DNA of 64,000 nucleotides from Aquila chrysaetos chrysaetos (Eukaryota > Chordata > Aves > Accipitriformes > Accipitridae): positions 43,299,505 through 43,363,504 of the forward strand of contig NC_044009.1 in assembly GCF_900496995.4 (NCBI RefSeq). The letters run 5' to 3'. A program made the translations under genes and the position numbers. Shown piece by piece: positions 1 to 10,341 of the stretch; positions within the stretch are counted from its first letter, which is position 1; each line of letters starts with the position of its first letter. The notes under the pieces were generated by a model. The model saw only the letters and a list, made by a program, of their open reading frames with translations. It did no database searches and was not told the DNA's origin.

Positions 1-3000
1 TGATAACTCCCAGGCTTCTGAGCTAGAACTTGCACTCTGAAATGCTGCTGCTGGTAGAGGTGGGGGGAGACATTATCCAAACTGGGAGATCCTGAGGCTG
101 TTGGAAGGAAAAAAAAAAAAAAGCGCCTAAGTTTGGAAGAAAAAGTCACTTTGAAATGGAGGAGGGGTTTGAAATACTTTGACTAATCCTTTAACAGGGT
201 TCAGAAAAAGTTGTTTTGAAAAGAAAGTCTTCATTTTTTTACCTTAGAATGCCAAAATGTCTCGTTTTTATAACTAAAATAAAAATCTTGGAAAAATCTA
301 AACCAAACACTTACTGAGGCCAGCTAGACTCTGTCAACAGTTTCACCTGCAATTAAAAACAGGTTACCAGAAAATTGTGTGGCTGCAACAACAGTATCAC
401 TAGAAGTGACAAGAAACAGGCCCTACCCTACCCCCTTAAACTGGGGGTTAAATAAATAAATCCAAACCTTGGCAAAGGTAACCCGCTCTCCTTTTCCTGT
501 TATACTGCTCTCCGCAATGCAGGGCTCCAAGATAAACTAGCTGAACTAAGTATTTTGTGACCTTTCCACCTAGGTTCAGCTGGAAGTTCAGAGAAAATGG
601 AGGCAGTGGCACTTAAGCAAACACTTGCGTCAGCATCTCAGCACCTCAGCGAGTAATGGAGGAAGTGGCTTAACTCAAGAGATGCAGATGGTGAGGTCGA
701 GCCCACCAGAGCACAGGAGAGCAACCCTCCAAAGATCAAGCGTGCTTTAACACTGTACACCTGGAGGATACCTCCATGCTCAGATACACATGGTTAAGTC
801 CCACGGACCATGCTGGGATTCTTGTGTATGTATCCGAAAGCGGGACTTGGCTGTAGATCAATGGTTCTTGAAGCACATCTGTTCATTTATATCCTGTGTA
901 GCACCAGAGTTATTTTGCAAGGCAAAATGGGGCCAAAACATTATGCTCTTCCGTGGGTTTCTGGCCACAGTCATTTGTGTTTCTTTCCACACCAATATTT
1001 TTCAGTTGCTATTTCTACCTTAAATGTGACCTTTCGTTTTCCATGTGGCTCTCCAACATGTTCCAGGCTAAGCCAGGCTGGTGAGTTTTAGATGTTCTCT
1101 ATTTCTTCTACTGTTGAAGCTGGGAGGACATTCAATTTTCTACAATGAAGGTTACGATCCATCCTTTAACATGGCCCATGGGTTTGAAATGCAAAATTAA
1201 TTCATCCCTAAAATTTACCAAGATTCAAAGTCTTTCTGTTGTGGTGGTGGATGATGGACACTGAGAACATAAAGCACAGCTGAGCCCCTGTTTCCTCTCT
1301 GACTGCATATCTGTTGCTCAGGTACGCTCCAGTGACAGGTTCAGACAGCTTGCTTCCTTTGCCTCTTCTAACAGTGGAGACCTTGGAAATAACAGTGGTC
1401 CAATTTGGATCTTCGTCGGTTTTTGAAATGGTAAAAAAGCTATTATAGCATATTCCAAGGGTGGCCAAGAAAACTTTAGTGAGATGGGTCTTTCCTATTG
1501 TGTCTGTACCTCTGAGACTTGTCCAGCTAGTCTTTGAAGGGAATGAAAAGCCTGTGAAAGCCCTTGAGACATTTAAAACTCAATTGTACTTGACAGTACA
1601 AGGTATCTTGTGAAAAACACCACCATAGTGGCTGGCAAAAATCTCTTTAGAGCCTATGATCAGTCAGCGAGCTGAAATCTGCAAGACTGCACACTGTAAT
1701 ACGCTGTCACGAGGTATATGAGCTTCTATTACAGCTTTATGTTCTTGAGGATAAAATTGTTAAGCAAATTTCCCTAGTCTGAGTGGGAAAAGGACAAAAT
1801 AATTCATCCGACAAATGCAATCAAACCTCCCACTTGATTTTGTATCTGCATTTCCCCCCCTTGGGGCAATTCTTGCCTGGTTTTCTTCAAGGGCAAAGAT
1901 GACTGAAGAGAAAGCACTTCTCCCTCCTCCCTATCACCTACAAGACATTGGCAAAACATGCATGGTATGTCAAATACTGACGGAGAGGCATTCCCCAACC
2001 CCTCTGCCAAAACTGCTCTAACGAGCTTTTATTTGCACCAAACTGTCGTGGTAGACTTCTGCCATTTTACCAAAAGGCAAACATGCAGAGTAATTCAAAG
2101 GATGCTTTCAAAGTTAAATTACCTGTGCAGAAGCAGGTTTTTGAGTGCTATCAGCACTGTTTCAAACCCCGAGATGCAGGAAAAATGTCTTTTTTTTCTC
2201 TGCCGGTGCTGACAGTTAGACCGCACAGCCTGTATCCTCCCTGGTGAAGCAGGCACTGCAGGCAGCAGCACCGCTGACGGCACCCAGGCGAGGGAAGGCA
2301 GCTTGGCAAGGCGGAGGGCTTCACCTTCGCTTCAGCCTCCCCTGCCCGGTTGGCTTTGCCTGCTGATGCCGGTCACCCAGCAGCGGGAGAGTTGAACGTC
2401 TTTAAAACCAGGAAAAAACAAAATCAAATATAAAGCAGAGAGCTGGCAAGTGTTTTCCAGGAATTAATTTTAAACTTACATTTTTTGGAAATGGCAAGGT
2501 TTTGAGTCGACTTTGTCCTTTAAAACTCAGCCAAAGAAGCGGGATCAGTCCTGTGACCAAGGGAGAAGTGAAAGCTCTTCCGTGCGCGTTTGGGTGAAAG
2601 ATCTCGCTTCTCGCTGACTTAACCCAAGCCAAGCAGAGCCTCCAACCTTCTTGGGGGTTCACTCTGTCCCAGCGCATTTAGCAGGTCAGATACTTCTGAA
2701 AAGATACAACCATTAGCCTCATTTTCTCTCTGGCCTACAAATAAGACCAAGAAAATTGAAACAACTTGTTATGTTCCCTGTCTGAGAATTAAACAATTAT
2801 CAGTCAGGCCAAAGCAGCTGTTTGTTTTAAATGCAAGTGCCTTCTTCTGCCATAAATGAAAAAATATAGACTCAGAGATACAATAACATGTAATTAATTA
2901 GATCTGATGCAATTATTGGCTCTCCCACAAGCCAGTGTAAGAGCTCAGCCCTGCAAGTGTGTAGTTAGGGCCAACACTGATGGCACAAGGTCAGGTGGAG

Positions 3001-6000
3001 CCCAGGCTGAACACGATACCTATTTGTACAGGAGTCTTGGTGAAACAGGGACGAACCACATGCCCCAAAATAAAATGCTGCTGGTTTTTGCTTTAAAAAA
3101 AAAAACAGTTCTAGCGTAAGTTACTGTTTCACATGGCCATTTTGGTTTTATTTGACTTGCCAGAAATAACCAAAAAATGGAAGTATTCCCAGATTCTGTA
3201 TTACATGTTTGCCTCAGGCATCGAGCACTGTCCAGGTGTGTATGAAGAGCTGAGGCTCCATAAAAACCTTCAGATGTCAGCTGGCTTTTGCAGTCATTGG
3301 CTCTTTGGGAAGAGTGTGTCTACTCGGGTAGGTGCCAGAAGCAGGTGGCCCCAGGTGTTACAATGCTGTGACCTAGATGTAGAAAGCTGCTGCCAAACAC
3401 CACCATAGTGGGATGGGTTCTCATCTTGCCCATCTTCTGCAAAGGTGATGCAAAAGCACCCTTCCCTGCTGGGGATCTCTCTTGATTAACTATACTGCGG
3501 AATATTAAAGAAAAGAGCTACTTGGCTCCAGGAATGCTGACATGTTTATAAAGAGATGAAGAGGAACAGGGAAGTAAATCTCAGCGAGCAATGCAAAAAG
3601 CGGGAGATGAACGGGTGCAAGGCATGCAGACTCCAGCATCAGTGGCCTGAAACAGCTGACACAGACTGAACACAAACTCCATATTCAGAGCCCACCGACT
3701 TCCCTTTCGCTCCTCCCTATCCAATGTAAAGCAGGTGTTTGTTATCAGTAAACAGGACTTGAGTACCATCTTTCAGACAAGTAGTTATCATTGTTCTGGG
3801 ACACTGGTGACAGCCTCTGGCTATTCACTCCAGGTACCCTGAGAGGCCAGTTACAGCTCTGCAAGCCAGCAGTGCAGGCAGCAGCTCCAGCTGCCTGAAC
3901 ATCAGCTGTCGAAGACCTAAGGCTGAATTTAAGAGGAAGTGATTAATGGATTTTTCTCTCCCAACACAGCAACAAGGAAGTTCCCAGCAAAACCTCAGAA
4001 GCAAAAAGCAGTATTGTTGCGCGGTGAATAATCACATTCTGTAACGCCTCACTGGGCATCAGGGGAGCTGAAATGAATTGTTTCAGAAGAGGGTGGTGCT
4101 AGTTCGGAGGGGTTGGATCCACCAGAAGGTGAGAGGCCCCAGGAATCCAGCCAGCACCCCTTCCAGGACACCCCCCGGGGCAGACCTTTCTTTCACCCAG
4201 AAACCAGGCCCTTCTTACATGAGCAAGCTGACCTGGAAGGTTTAGAAGATGGGCCATTACCTGCTTACCATAGGCCCCAGCAGTGGGAAAGAGAAGGCAG
4301 GTGACGACTGTCATCCTCCTGTAATCCTCTTCCCCTGACTCACAAAAGCAAGCAAAGCTCAACCCCCAGACCAGGCATCCCTCCAAGTATAGCTGATGAA
4401 GGTACTGTAGACTTAATCAAAATACCAGCAACAGTCCAGGATATCTCCCTAGCTAGCATGTCCAGTACTGTTATTTTCTTATTCTTATCCACAAGCAATG
4501 GTTTGTGCACAAGTTTCCAATTAAAGTTAGCAACTGAACAAGTCTAAACAGCTCATTAACAAGAGGTGATGTTCATTACCCTGCTTTTAAGAGATATTAA
4601 ACCATCTGAGACAGGCCAATGACCTCTCTCATCAGAATGAACACCAGGTGCTAATTAACTTAGGTGAGATTACATAAACTAATTCAGTGGTGAAGCTGGA
4701 GATCTGTTTTCCTGACATTTAACTAAACCTGTTAGTACAGTGAGCTCAGAAAAACCTGTATAAATACATTCGTGCTCAGATACCACTTCTGCAGGCCAAA
4801 TAAGCAGAGCTGGGGAAAAGAGCAAGGATGCTTCAGACACAGGGTGCGGTGTGGGAAAAGGAAGGTGAAGGACACAGGAAAGAGCTCTTTAGCTGGTAAA
4901 CAAGAGCACATGCAACAGCAGGAAATCATTGAGAGCCTACAAGGTTATCTCTAATTCCCACAAAGCAGCACAGCTGACTGCCCCTCTTGTTTTGCAAGAC
5001 AAGAAAGCAGTGCCGGCTGCTTGGGTTGGTGTGGACAGGTTGGAGTGGAAAGGAGAGGGGAGCGTGCAGCAGCCTCGGCTGCCTTGGTCAGAGCTCGGCA
5101 AAGCACCAAGCAGTGGTTTCTTCATTGGTATACCTGGGTAAACACACGGAATGGCACCTGGGAGATTATGTAAACTCCACTCGTCCCCTTAGATCTGCAC
5201 CCCAATATATAAATATGAAAAGAGAGAATTACAGTTATCTTATTTCAGAAAAATTTATTTAACAAACTTCAGGAATGTTGCTTGACACTTCCACAGGCTT
5301 CAGAAGATGAACAGTTACCTGTTGCTGCACAGGTTGCCATTTATAAGGATGTCGCCAAGACAATCAACGCTGTTTTGAAATATTTAGCCATCAAAACACA
5401 TCTCCTCCCAGCGTAAGTCAAACAGTACTATACAAAGCCAGTTGGAAAAAAAAAAAGTTACTGTATTTTCCCTAGAGGATTCCCTACCCCCAACAAAAGG
5501 CCTCTTCTTCAGCTAGCAGAAGGCATCCTAAGAATCATTCACAATTCCACCAAGTCTTGGGTGAACTCAATGGCCAATTGTCCACTGGCTTCCTCTAACC
5601 CGAGTGGGAGGCACCAGCCTGAGACTCAGTCTGGCTTCGGCTGCCTTCCCCCAGGGAAGGGGCTGGGGGCACGGCTTCCCTCTAGCATGAAAGGGAGTAC
5701 GTGCAGAATTGATTTCCAGTTTTGGATGTCACCAAGAAGGCACTCTGAAATTACACCCATGCTTCTAGACAAGCCATGGACACCCTTAACCTCGTGTAGG
5801 AGAACTGTCCCGCCTGGCATGGGCACCCCTAGGCACCACAACTGATTTATTCATTAGTTAAGGCACTCTTACCACCTTGTAACACCAAAATGCAACAGTT
5901 CACGACTGGACCTTGCAGACTCTCTCTGGGGTAAGTGGCTCTGCTAAAGTCAACAGCACTGTTCACACAAGCATCTGCATGTTCAGCCCACTATCATGCC

Positions 6001-7635
6001 TGCAACAGTGCAATTCAGCAAATCAAAAGCACCTTCACAAAGAGACACACAATCACAGTGCAGTTTTCCAGAGGCAGGTTAAGGGCATAAGTCTTTGTCC
6101 TTGAGAGCAGGTCAACAAACCCTGACAGAGCCCCAAACATCACAAGAGCTTCAGGAGCTGGCTGGGTAGCACAGCTCTGTGCATTATCTCACCAGAAAGA
6201 CTGGCAGATTCACATGCAAAAAGCACAACTGGCACTGGAGCAGCCTGGTCTGAAACTGCATTGCAAAACAGGCTTAGGAGTGTTGTCTTAAAAACTTATG
6301 GACATCCAAGAAGGAATGGAGACTGTCCTCATGAAAGCAAGCGAGTCCGCAGGAGTATGTTCAGCAAGTGTGGATGTATACTCAGGCAGGACTTAAGATT
6401 CTTAGTTTTCAAAGTCAAAGCTGTTTACTCATGGCTCGCCTACACAACCTTCTCAGCCTTTGTGCTATGATGCTTTTGTTTCAGGTGGAAAATTGTGTCA
6501 AACTTGCTGCACAGGAAATGAAAACCTTGCTCAACAGTTATCAGACAAGTTAGAGATGAAACATGTAGAAACATTTGTCCTAAAACAAGAATACAGGCAG
6601 CTTTACCAGCAGATACAAAACAAACATTAAACCAGAAACCCTGACGTTTTTATCTGTGGGCAACCCAGTGCTGTATGTTGGACAGATTTTGGCCAAGTCT
6701 TTGTATTTCCACCAGCTGTGACAGATTAGAGCTGCCCCCATCAGCCCGTCCTTAGGCAATCACGGGCTGCTTCTCCTCCCAGGCCCACTGTTGATCAGGG
6801 GAAGAAAAGGACTTGGTCTGGTCAGGAGGATCTAGAGCTTTCTCCTCCCAGAAGAAATGCTACAGGATGAGACGATTTCCCATTGCCCCAGCAGGAAACC
6901 CTGACAACCAAAACACATCCCAGAAGGTGTGGTGGTCTCAGAATGGTCTGCCCAACCACAACGCCCACCTAAAGCCCCTGCAGAGCTTGTCCCTCTTGCC
7001 CCAAAGGGACTAAAAAGAAACTGGGAAGAGCACTACCCCATTACAGTGAACTCTGCAAGGGCTGAGAGGGAGCCAGTTTGGGTGACCGATTGGCACGTGT
7101 CCTACAGGGGTGGCAAAGGAGTGGTGACAGTGGGGAGAGGCCACGAGGACAGGAACACGCGCTGCTGCCAGAGGAAGCCATCACAACCCTTCCCTGTACA
7201 CCTGTATCACCCAGCGCCTGCCCTCGGCCCCAAGAAAGCCACATCTATCTCCCTGCACCTCTGTCAGAAGCGTCCCAGAAAAACTCACACAGGACAGATA
7301 CAAGGAACATGCCAGCAGGAAACAAAATGGGTGACCAGATCAAGATCTGTGTGCCTTCTCTTTTGAAAGAGAAATGGAGGAGTGAGATCCAGTGAAGATT
7401 TTCAATACTCCACACCAGTGAGCATGGCCAGGAACAAATCATTTGTCCCCGAGTCAGAGCAAAGCCATGAGACACGCCGAAGTTGTGCCACACTCTTCAC
7501 AGGCTCCAGAGTATGGGGGAAAGCGTAGCATCACCAAACCTGTAGCAGTACAGGTTTTGTGCAAGCCTCAAAACAGCCCACGTGTGTAGATTGCAGTCTG
7601 CCACCCCTCTGAGCATTTAACAGCACAGCCTCTTG
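1..7635. other. Intergenic DNA left of TMEM37
   Basis: I see no recognisable coding exon here. By synteny SCTR should lie to the left, on the plus strand, but none of the open stretches resembles a secretin-receptor exon, so its 3' end is probably outside the window. Minus-strand AATAAA signals at 5254-5259 and 5846-5851 could mark distal TMEM37 3' ends. The open frames at 6929-7366 and similar positions have no recognisable domain. The rest is non-repetitive AT-rich DNA with short A runs. Confidence 0.6.
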
Positions 7636-7641
7636 TTTAAT
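7636..7641 (-). terminator. TMEM37: Candidate TMEM37 poly(A) signal ATTAAA
   Basis: ATTAAA on the minus strand, about 245 bases after the TMEM37 stop codon. It is the nearest plausible cleavage signal. Canonical AATAAA signals exist only further away, at 5846-5851 and 5254-5259, so the true 3' end is uncertain. Confidence 0.35.
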
Positions 7642-7886
7642 CCACTCCTCCAGAAAACCGCATTGCGGCCGCAACCAGTCCCAGTCTCTGCTTTGCTCGT
7701 GTTGCACAGCCCTCCACGCTGACCAGTGGGTGGGTACGTCTTCTACAGGAATCAAGACTGACTCATCCTTCCCCTCCTGGCACACAATTTAAGACATGGC
7801 GTCCTTTTCAAACTTTGTTAGACTCCCTTTTTTCCAGTCTAATTGGCGAAGCTGATTACACAAAGGTGGAGGTACACCCTTCGCAC

Positions 7887-8459
7887 CTAGATTTTGCCTA
7901 CCCTGCTCCTGGGGTGCGTGAGGCTGTTGATGTGAAGTCCACTGATCCCGTTAAGGAAGAAGAGAAAGGCAGCGATGAACTCGCACCAGTACGTCAGCGT
8001 GAAGCCCGTGAAGGTGAGGTGATCCTTCACGAGGATGGAGAAGCTCAGAACGCCGGTGGCCGACAGCAAAAACGAGCAGAGGATGAGAACGGAGCCCATC
8101 GACCACTTGCGCCTCGCGTTGGCATCCTCACAGACTTGGGACACCATCAGCAGCTCCAGGCCAAATATGGCGACCACGACGGCGAAGGACACCATGCTTC
8201 TTATGGGAATCACCCCCACGCTCAGCCCCTCCACCTTGGCCAGGCTGAGGTCGGTGACGCATTTCAGGACGCTGCCGTTGCTGAGGGTGCAGAAGTGCCA
8301 CAGTCCGAAGAGCTGCCCCCTCGCAAAGAGCCAGCGGCCATCGCAGACGGAGATGGACGACAAGACCACCGCTATGGCCACGCACAAGATGATCAGGCTC
8401 CTGATGAGCGTCTCAAAGAAGGATTTCTGCGGTCTCCGGTGCGCCAGCAGCCTCTGCGC
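7887..8459 (-). CDS. TMEM37: TMEM37 coding exon 2
   Basis: Encodes residues 8-197, with all four membrane segments in a single exon. The acceptor is AAG at 8460-8462, after a long pyrimidine tract on the minus strand (about 8463-8500). Phase 0 joins GCGCAG to the CAG that ends exon 1. The stop is at 7887-7889. Open frames on the opposite strand over this exon are shadows. Confidence 0.95.
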   Translation of the reverse strand, partial: AQRLLAHRRPQKSFFETLIRSLIILCVAIAVVLSSISVCDGRWLFARGQLFGLWHFCTLSNGSVLKCVTDLSLAKVEGLSVGVIPIRSMVSFAVVVAIFGLELLMVSQVCEDANARRKWSMGSVLILCSFLLSATGVLSFSILVKDHLTFTGFTLTYWCEFIAAFLFFLNGISGLHINSLTHPRSRVGKI

Positions 8460-9441
8460 CTTAAAGGATAGCGGGGAGGAAGAAAAAAAAACAACCTGAG
8501 TTAACAGCGCTACTTAAGGGCGAAATGAAACCAGAGGGACAAAGCTGTGGGACTTCAGCATTTGAAAATATTTGCTTGTGCACATCCAACCCCTTCTCGC
8601 AGGGAAAAGCGACGCAGTTACGGGCTGTACCCAGGAGAGAGGAAGGGTGGGTGAAGCTCTCCCGGTTCCCCGGCTGCACAAACAACGCTCCCACGTCGAG
8701 GCCCGGGTTCGGGATCGCAAAGGCTCTGGGCTGAGCAAGATCCCTGCCCCACGGCCCCCCGTGGCACAGCCTCCTGCTCTGGCAGGGCTGGAGCGAAGCC
8801 ACCGGTCCCCGCGAGGACGGAGGCCGACGGCTGGGACGGGGGAGGCGGCAGAAGCGGGGCGGGGGGCACCCAATTTGACCAGCACCGCCCTCCTTCTCCC
8901 ACAGCCCTCCCGCCCTGCAGCCAGCCGGGCTCTCCTCCTCTTGCCGGCGGCAGCAGCGGTCCGGACCCGGCTCCTCACCCCGAAAGCGGCACGGCTCGGC
9001 TTCCCCGGCACCGCGGGGGGGGTGGTGGTGGTGTGGTGTGGTCTCCGGCTGCAGCCCCCGCGGACCCGCGTGGGCGACGCACGCCCCCTCCTCACCGAAA
9101 GTCTCCCCGGAGGGCTCAAGATTTAATTAAAAGCCAAGCCAAGCCCCCTCCCGCAGCCCTCTCCAGCCCTGCAGAGAGCCAGGGGCGGCGGGGAGAGCGG
9201 CTGCAGCCCCCTCCTCCCGGTGGGGAGGGGAGAGCCACGGCCCCGGGCGAGCTGCTGCCGGCCCGGGGGGCGGCGGGGGGAATGATCCCGCCGGCTGCGC
9301 CCCGCGGCTCCGGGGAGGGTCGGGGCGAGCGCGGCCGCGCAGGGACAAGCCGAAGCGAAAGCCCCGCGGCGGGGCGATGCTGTGCCCCGTCCCGGCGGCG
9401 GGAGCCAGGCAGCCACGTACCTGCGCCCCGATGGCGGTCAT
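7887..9441 (-). CDS. TMEM37: TMEM37, voltage-dependent calcium channel gamma-like protein (two coding exons)
   Basis: The spliced product is 197 residues (human 190). Exon 1 (9421-9441) gives MTAIGAQ; exon 2 (7887-8459) gives the rest and ends with TAG. It is a four-pass membrane protein of the claudin/PMP22/calcium-channel-gamma superfamily. Predicted membrane segments lie near residues 25-45, 95-117, 128-150 and 158-180. The first extracellular loop carries the family signature GLWHFC (59-64) with a partner Cys74, and an NGS glycosylation sequon at Asn68. The motif ISGLHINSLTHP close to the C-terminus matches the human protein. In mammals the protein (PR1) is reported to modulate voltage-gated calcium channels; that role is inherited from homology, not seen here. 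The start is fixed by its match to human MTAVG and the clean GTACGT donor. DBI lies next, on the same strand. Confidence 0.95.
8460..9420 (-). other. TMEM37: TMEM37 intron 1
   Basis: A 961-base intron with GTACGT donor and AAG acceptor, phase 0. Its 5' two thirds are GC-rich and belong to the CpG island. A G-rich run followed by GGT repeats lies at about 9013-9041. Confidence 0.85.
9421..9441 (-). CDS. TMEM37: TMEM37 coding exon 1
   Basis: Seven codons, MTAIGAQ, followed directly by the donor GTACGT. The ATG is at 9439-9441. The first codons match the human start, and the split after codon 7 is in phase with exon 2. The exon is too short to appear in a simple ORF search. Confidence 0.9.
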
Positions 9442-9570
9442 GTTGCCGGCAGCGCCGAAAGACGCGGGCGGGCTCCGGCCGCGGGTTTTTATGTCCCCGG
9501 AGGGCGGCGGGCAGCCCGCCCTCCCGCCACGCCCGCGGGGCCGGGGCGCCCTCCGGGGCCCCCCCCCCGC

Positions 9571-9583
9571 GGCTGAGTCAGCA
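9571..9583. promoter_or_regulatory. MARE/AP-1-like site upstream of TMEM37
   Basis: GGCTGAGTCAGCA matches the T-type Maf recognition element TGCTGAGTCAGCA at 12 of 13 positions and contains a perfect AP-1 core TGAGTCA. CCGCGG occurs on both sides. It lies about 130 bases upstream of the TMEM37 ATG. Binding is inferred only. Confidence 0.5.
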
Positions 9584-9614
9584 CCGCGGCCCCGACGGGC
9601 GGAGCCGGAGCCGG

Positions 9615-9638
9615 GCCGAGCCGAGCCGAGCCGAGCCG
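9615..9638. repeat. Pentanucleotide repeat (GCCGA), about 4.8 copies
   Basis: Four complete GCCGA units plus a partial one, in the TMEM37 promoter region. Confidence 0.85.
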
Positions 9639-10053
9639 GTCCGCTCCCCCGGCACGGCCCCGGCATAGCGGGGAAAGGCAGCGCTGCCCTGGCCCGGGGC
9701 GCAGGCTGGTCCGTGCCCGGAGTAGGGCACGACCGCCCTGGGAGAAGGTGTCGCGGGCGGCAGCCGTTCCTCCCGCCTCCGTCCCCTCGCCGTGTGCCTG
9801 CCTGGGTATCACCGGCTGCCGGAGGGCTCGAGGTTTTGGTTCTGGAGGCAGCGTTTCTGGCCTCGGTGCCAGGCCTTCGTGGGGCGGGGAACGAGCCCGA
9901 GACCCGCTCGCCCACCCACGGGGGTATCGCGCTTCACCAGAAGCGAAGTTTGCGAAGGGGTCGGTCCCTCGGCACCGCTCCGGGAGCAGCGCCGGGGCTC
10001 GCAGCGGTGCGCAGCGCGGTACCCGGCCACGGATCACAGCAAGAACCCCGTCC

Positions 10054-10087
10054 TGCCCTGCCCCTGCCCCTGCCCCTGCCCCTGCCC
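10054..10087. repeat. Hexanucleotide repeat (TGCCCC), about 5 copies
   Basis: Consecutive TGCCCC units from 10059, preceded by a five-base unit, at the edge of the CpG island. The complementary strand is G-rich (GGGGCA) and could form a G-quadruplex; that is an inference. Confidence 0.85.
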
Positions 10088-10321
10088 AGCGGTATCTGCT
10101 CCCGTGTTTGTGTTTCCGAAGCCACTCGGACACCGGCTCTCCTCCTTGCCCGGCCTCTCACCTTGGGCTGCGTGCGCACCCTTATCTGATACCAGCGTGC
10201 TTAACCTTATGTATCTCTACCTGTACCGTCAGCAAAACGTCTCTGCTCGTAAAGTTTTATGCCCTTGCTCTCTTTCTCGCTCGTGTTTTGCCATCCTCTA
10301 ATGAATTACTGATTGCTTTAC

Positions 10322-10341
10322 TTTTTTTTTTTTTTTTTTTT
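10322..10341. repeat. Poly(T) run, 20 bases
   Basis: Uninterrupted T20 just outside the TMEM37 CpG island. No adjoining retroposon body is recognisable. Confidence 0.9.

Larger units (their letters stand above)
8690..10110. promoter_or_regulatory. TMEM37: CpG island and promoter region of TMEM37
   Basis: Dense CpG and GC-rich DNA surrounds TMEM37 exon 1, in contrast with AT-rich flanks. No TATA box is evident upstream of the ATG (9442-9700). The region holds short GC-rich tandem repeats and a MARE/AP-1-like site. The long overlapping open frames here on both strands are a by-product of few AT-rich stop codons. Confidence 0.8.

Noticed and set aside
1-7800. Search for SCTR 3' exons expected by synteny
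   Set aside because: No plus-strand frame shows class B GPCR helices or the SCTR C-terminus, so none is annotated.
7815-8499. Plus-strand ORFs of 218 and 154 codons
   Set aside because: They are exact antisense shadows of TMEM37 exon 2, whose minus-strand frame has clear family motifs.
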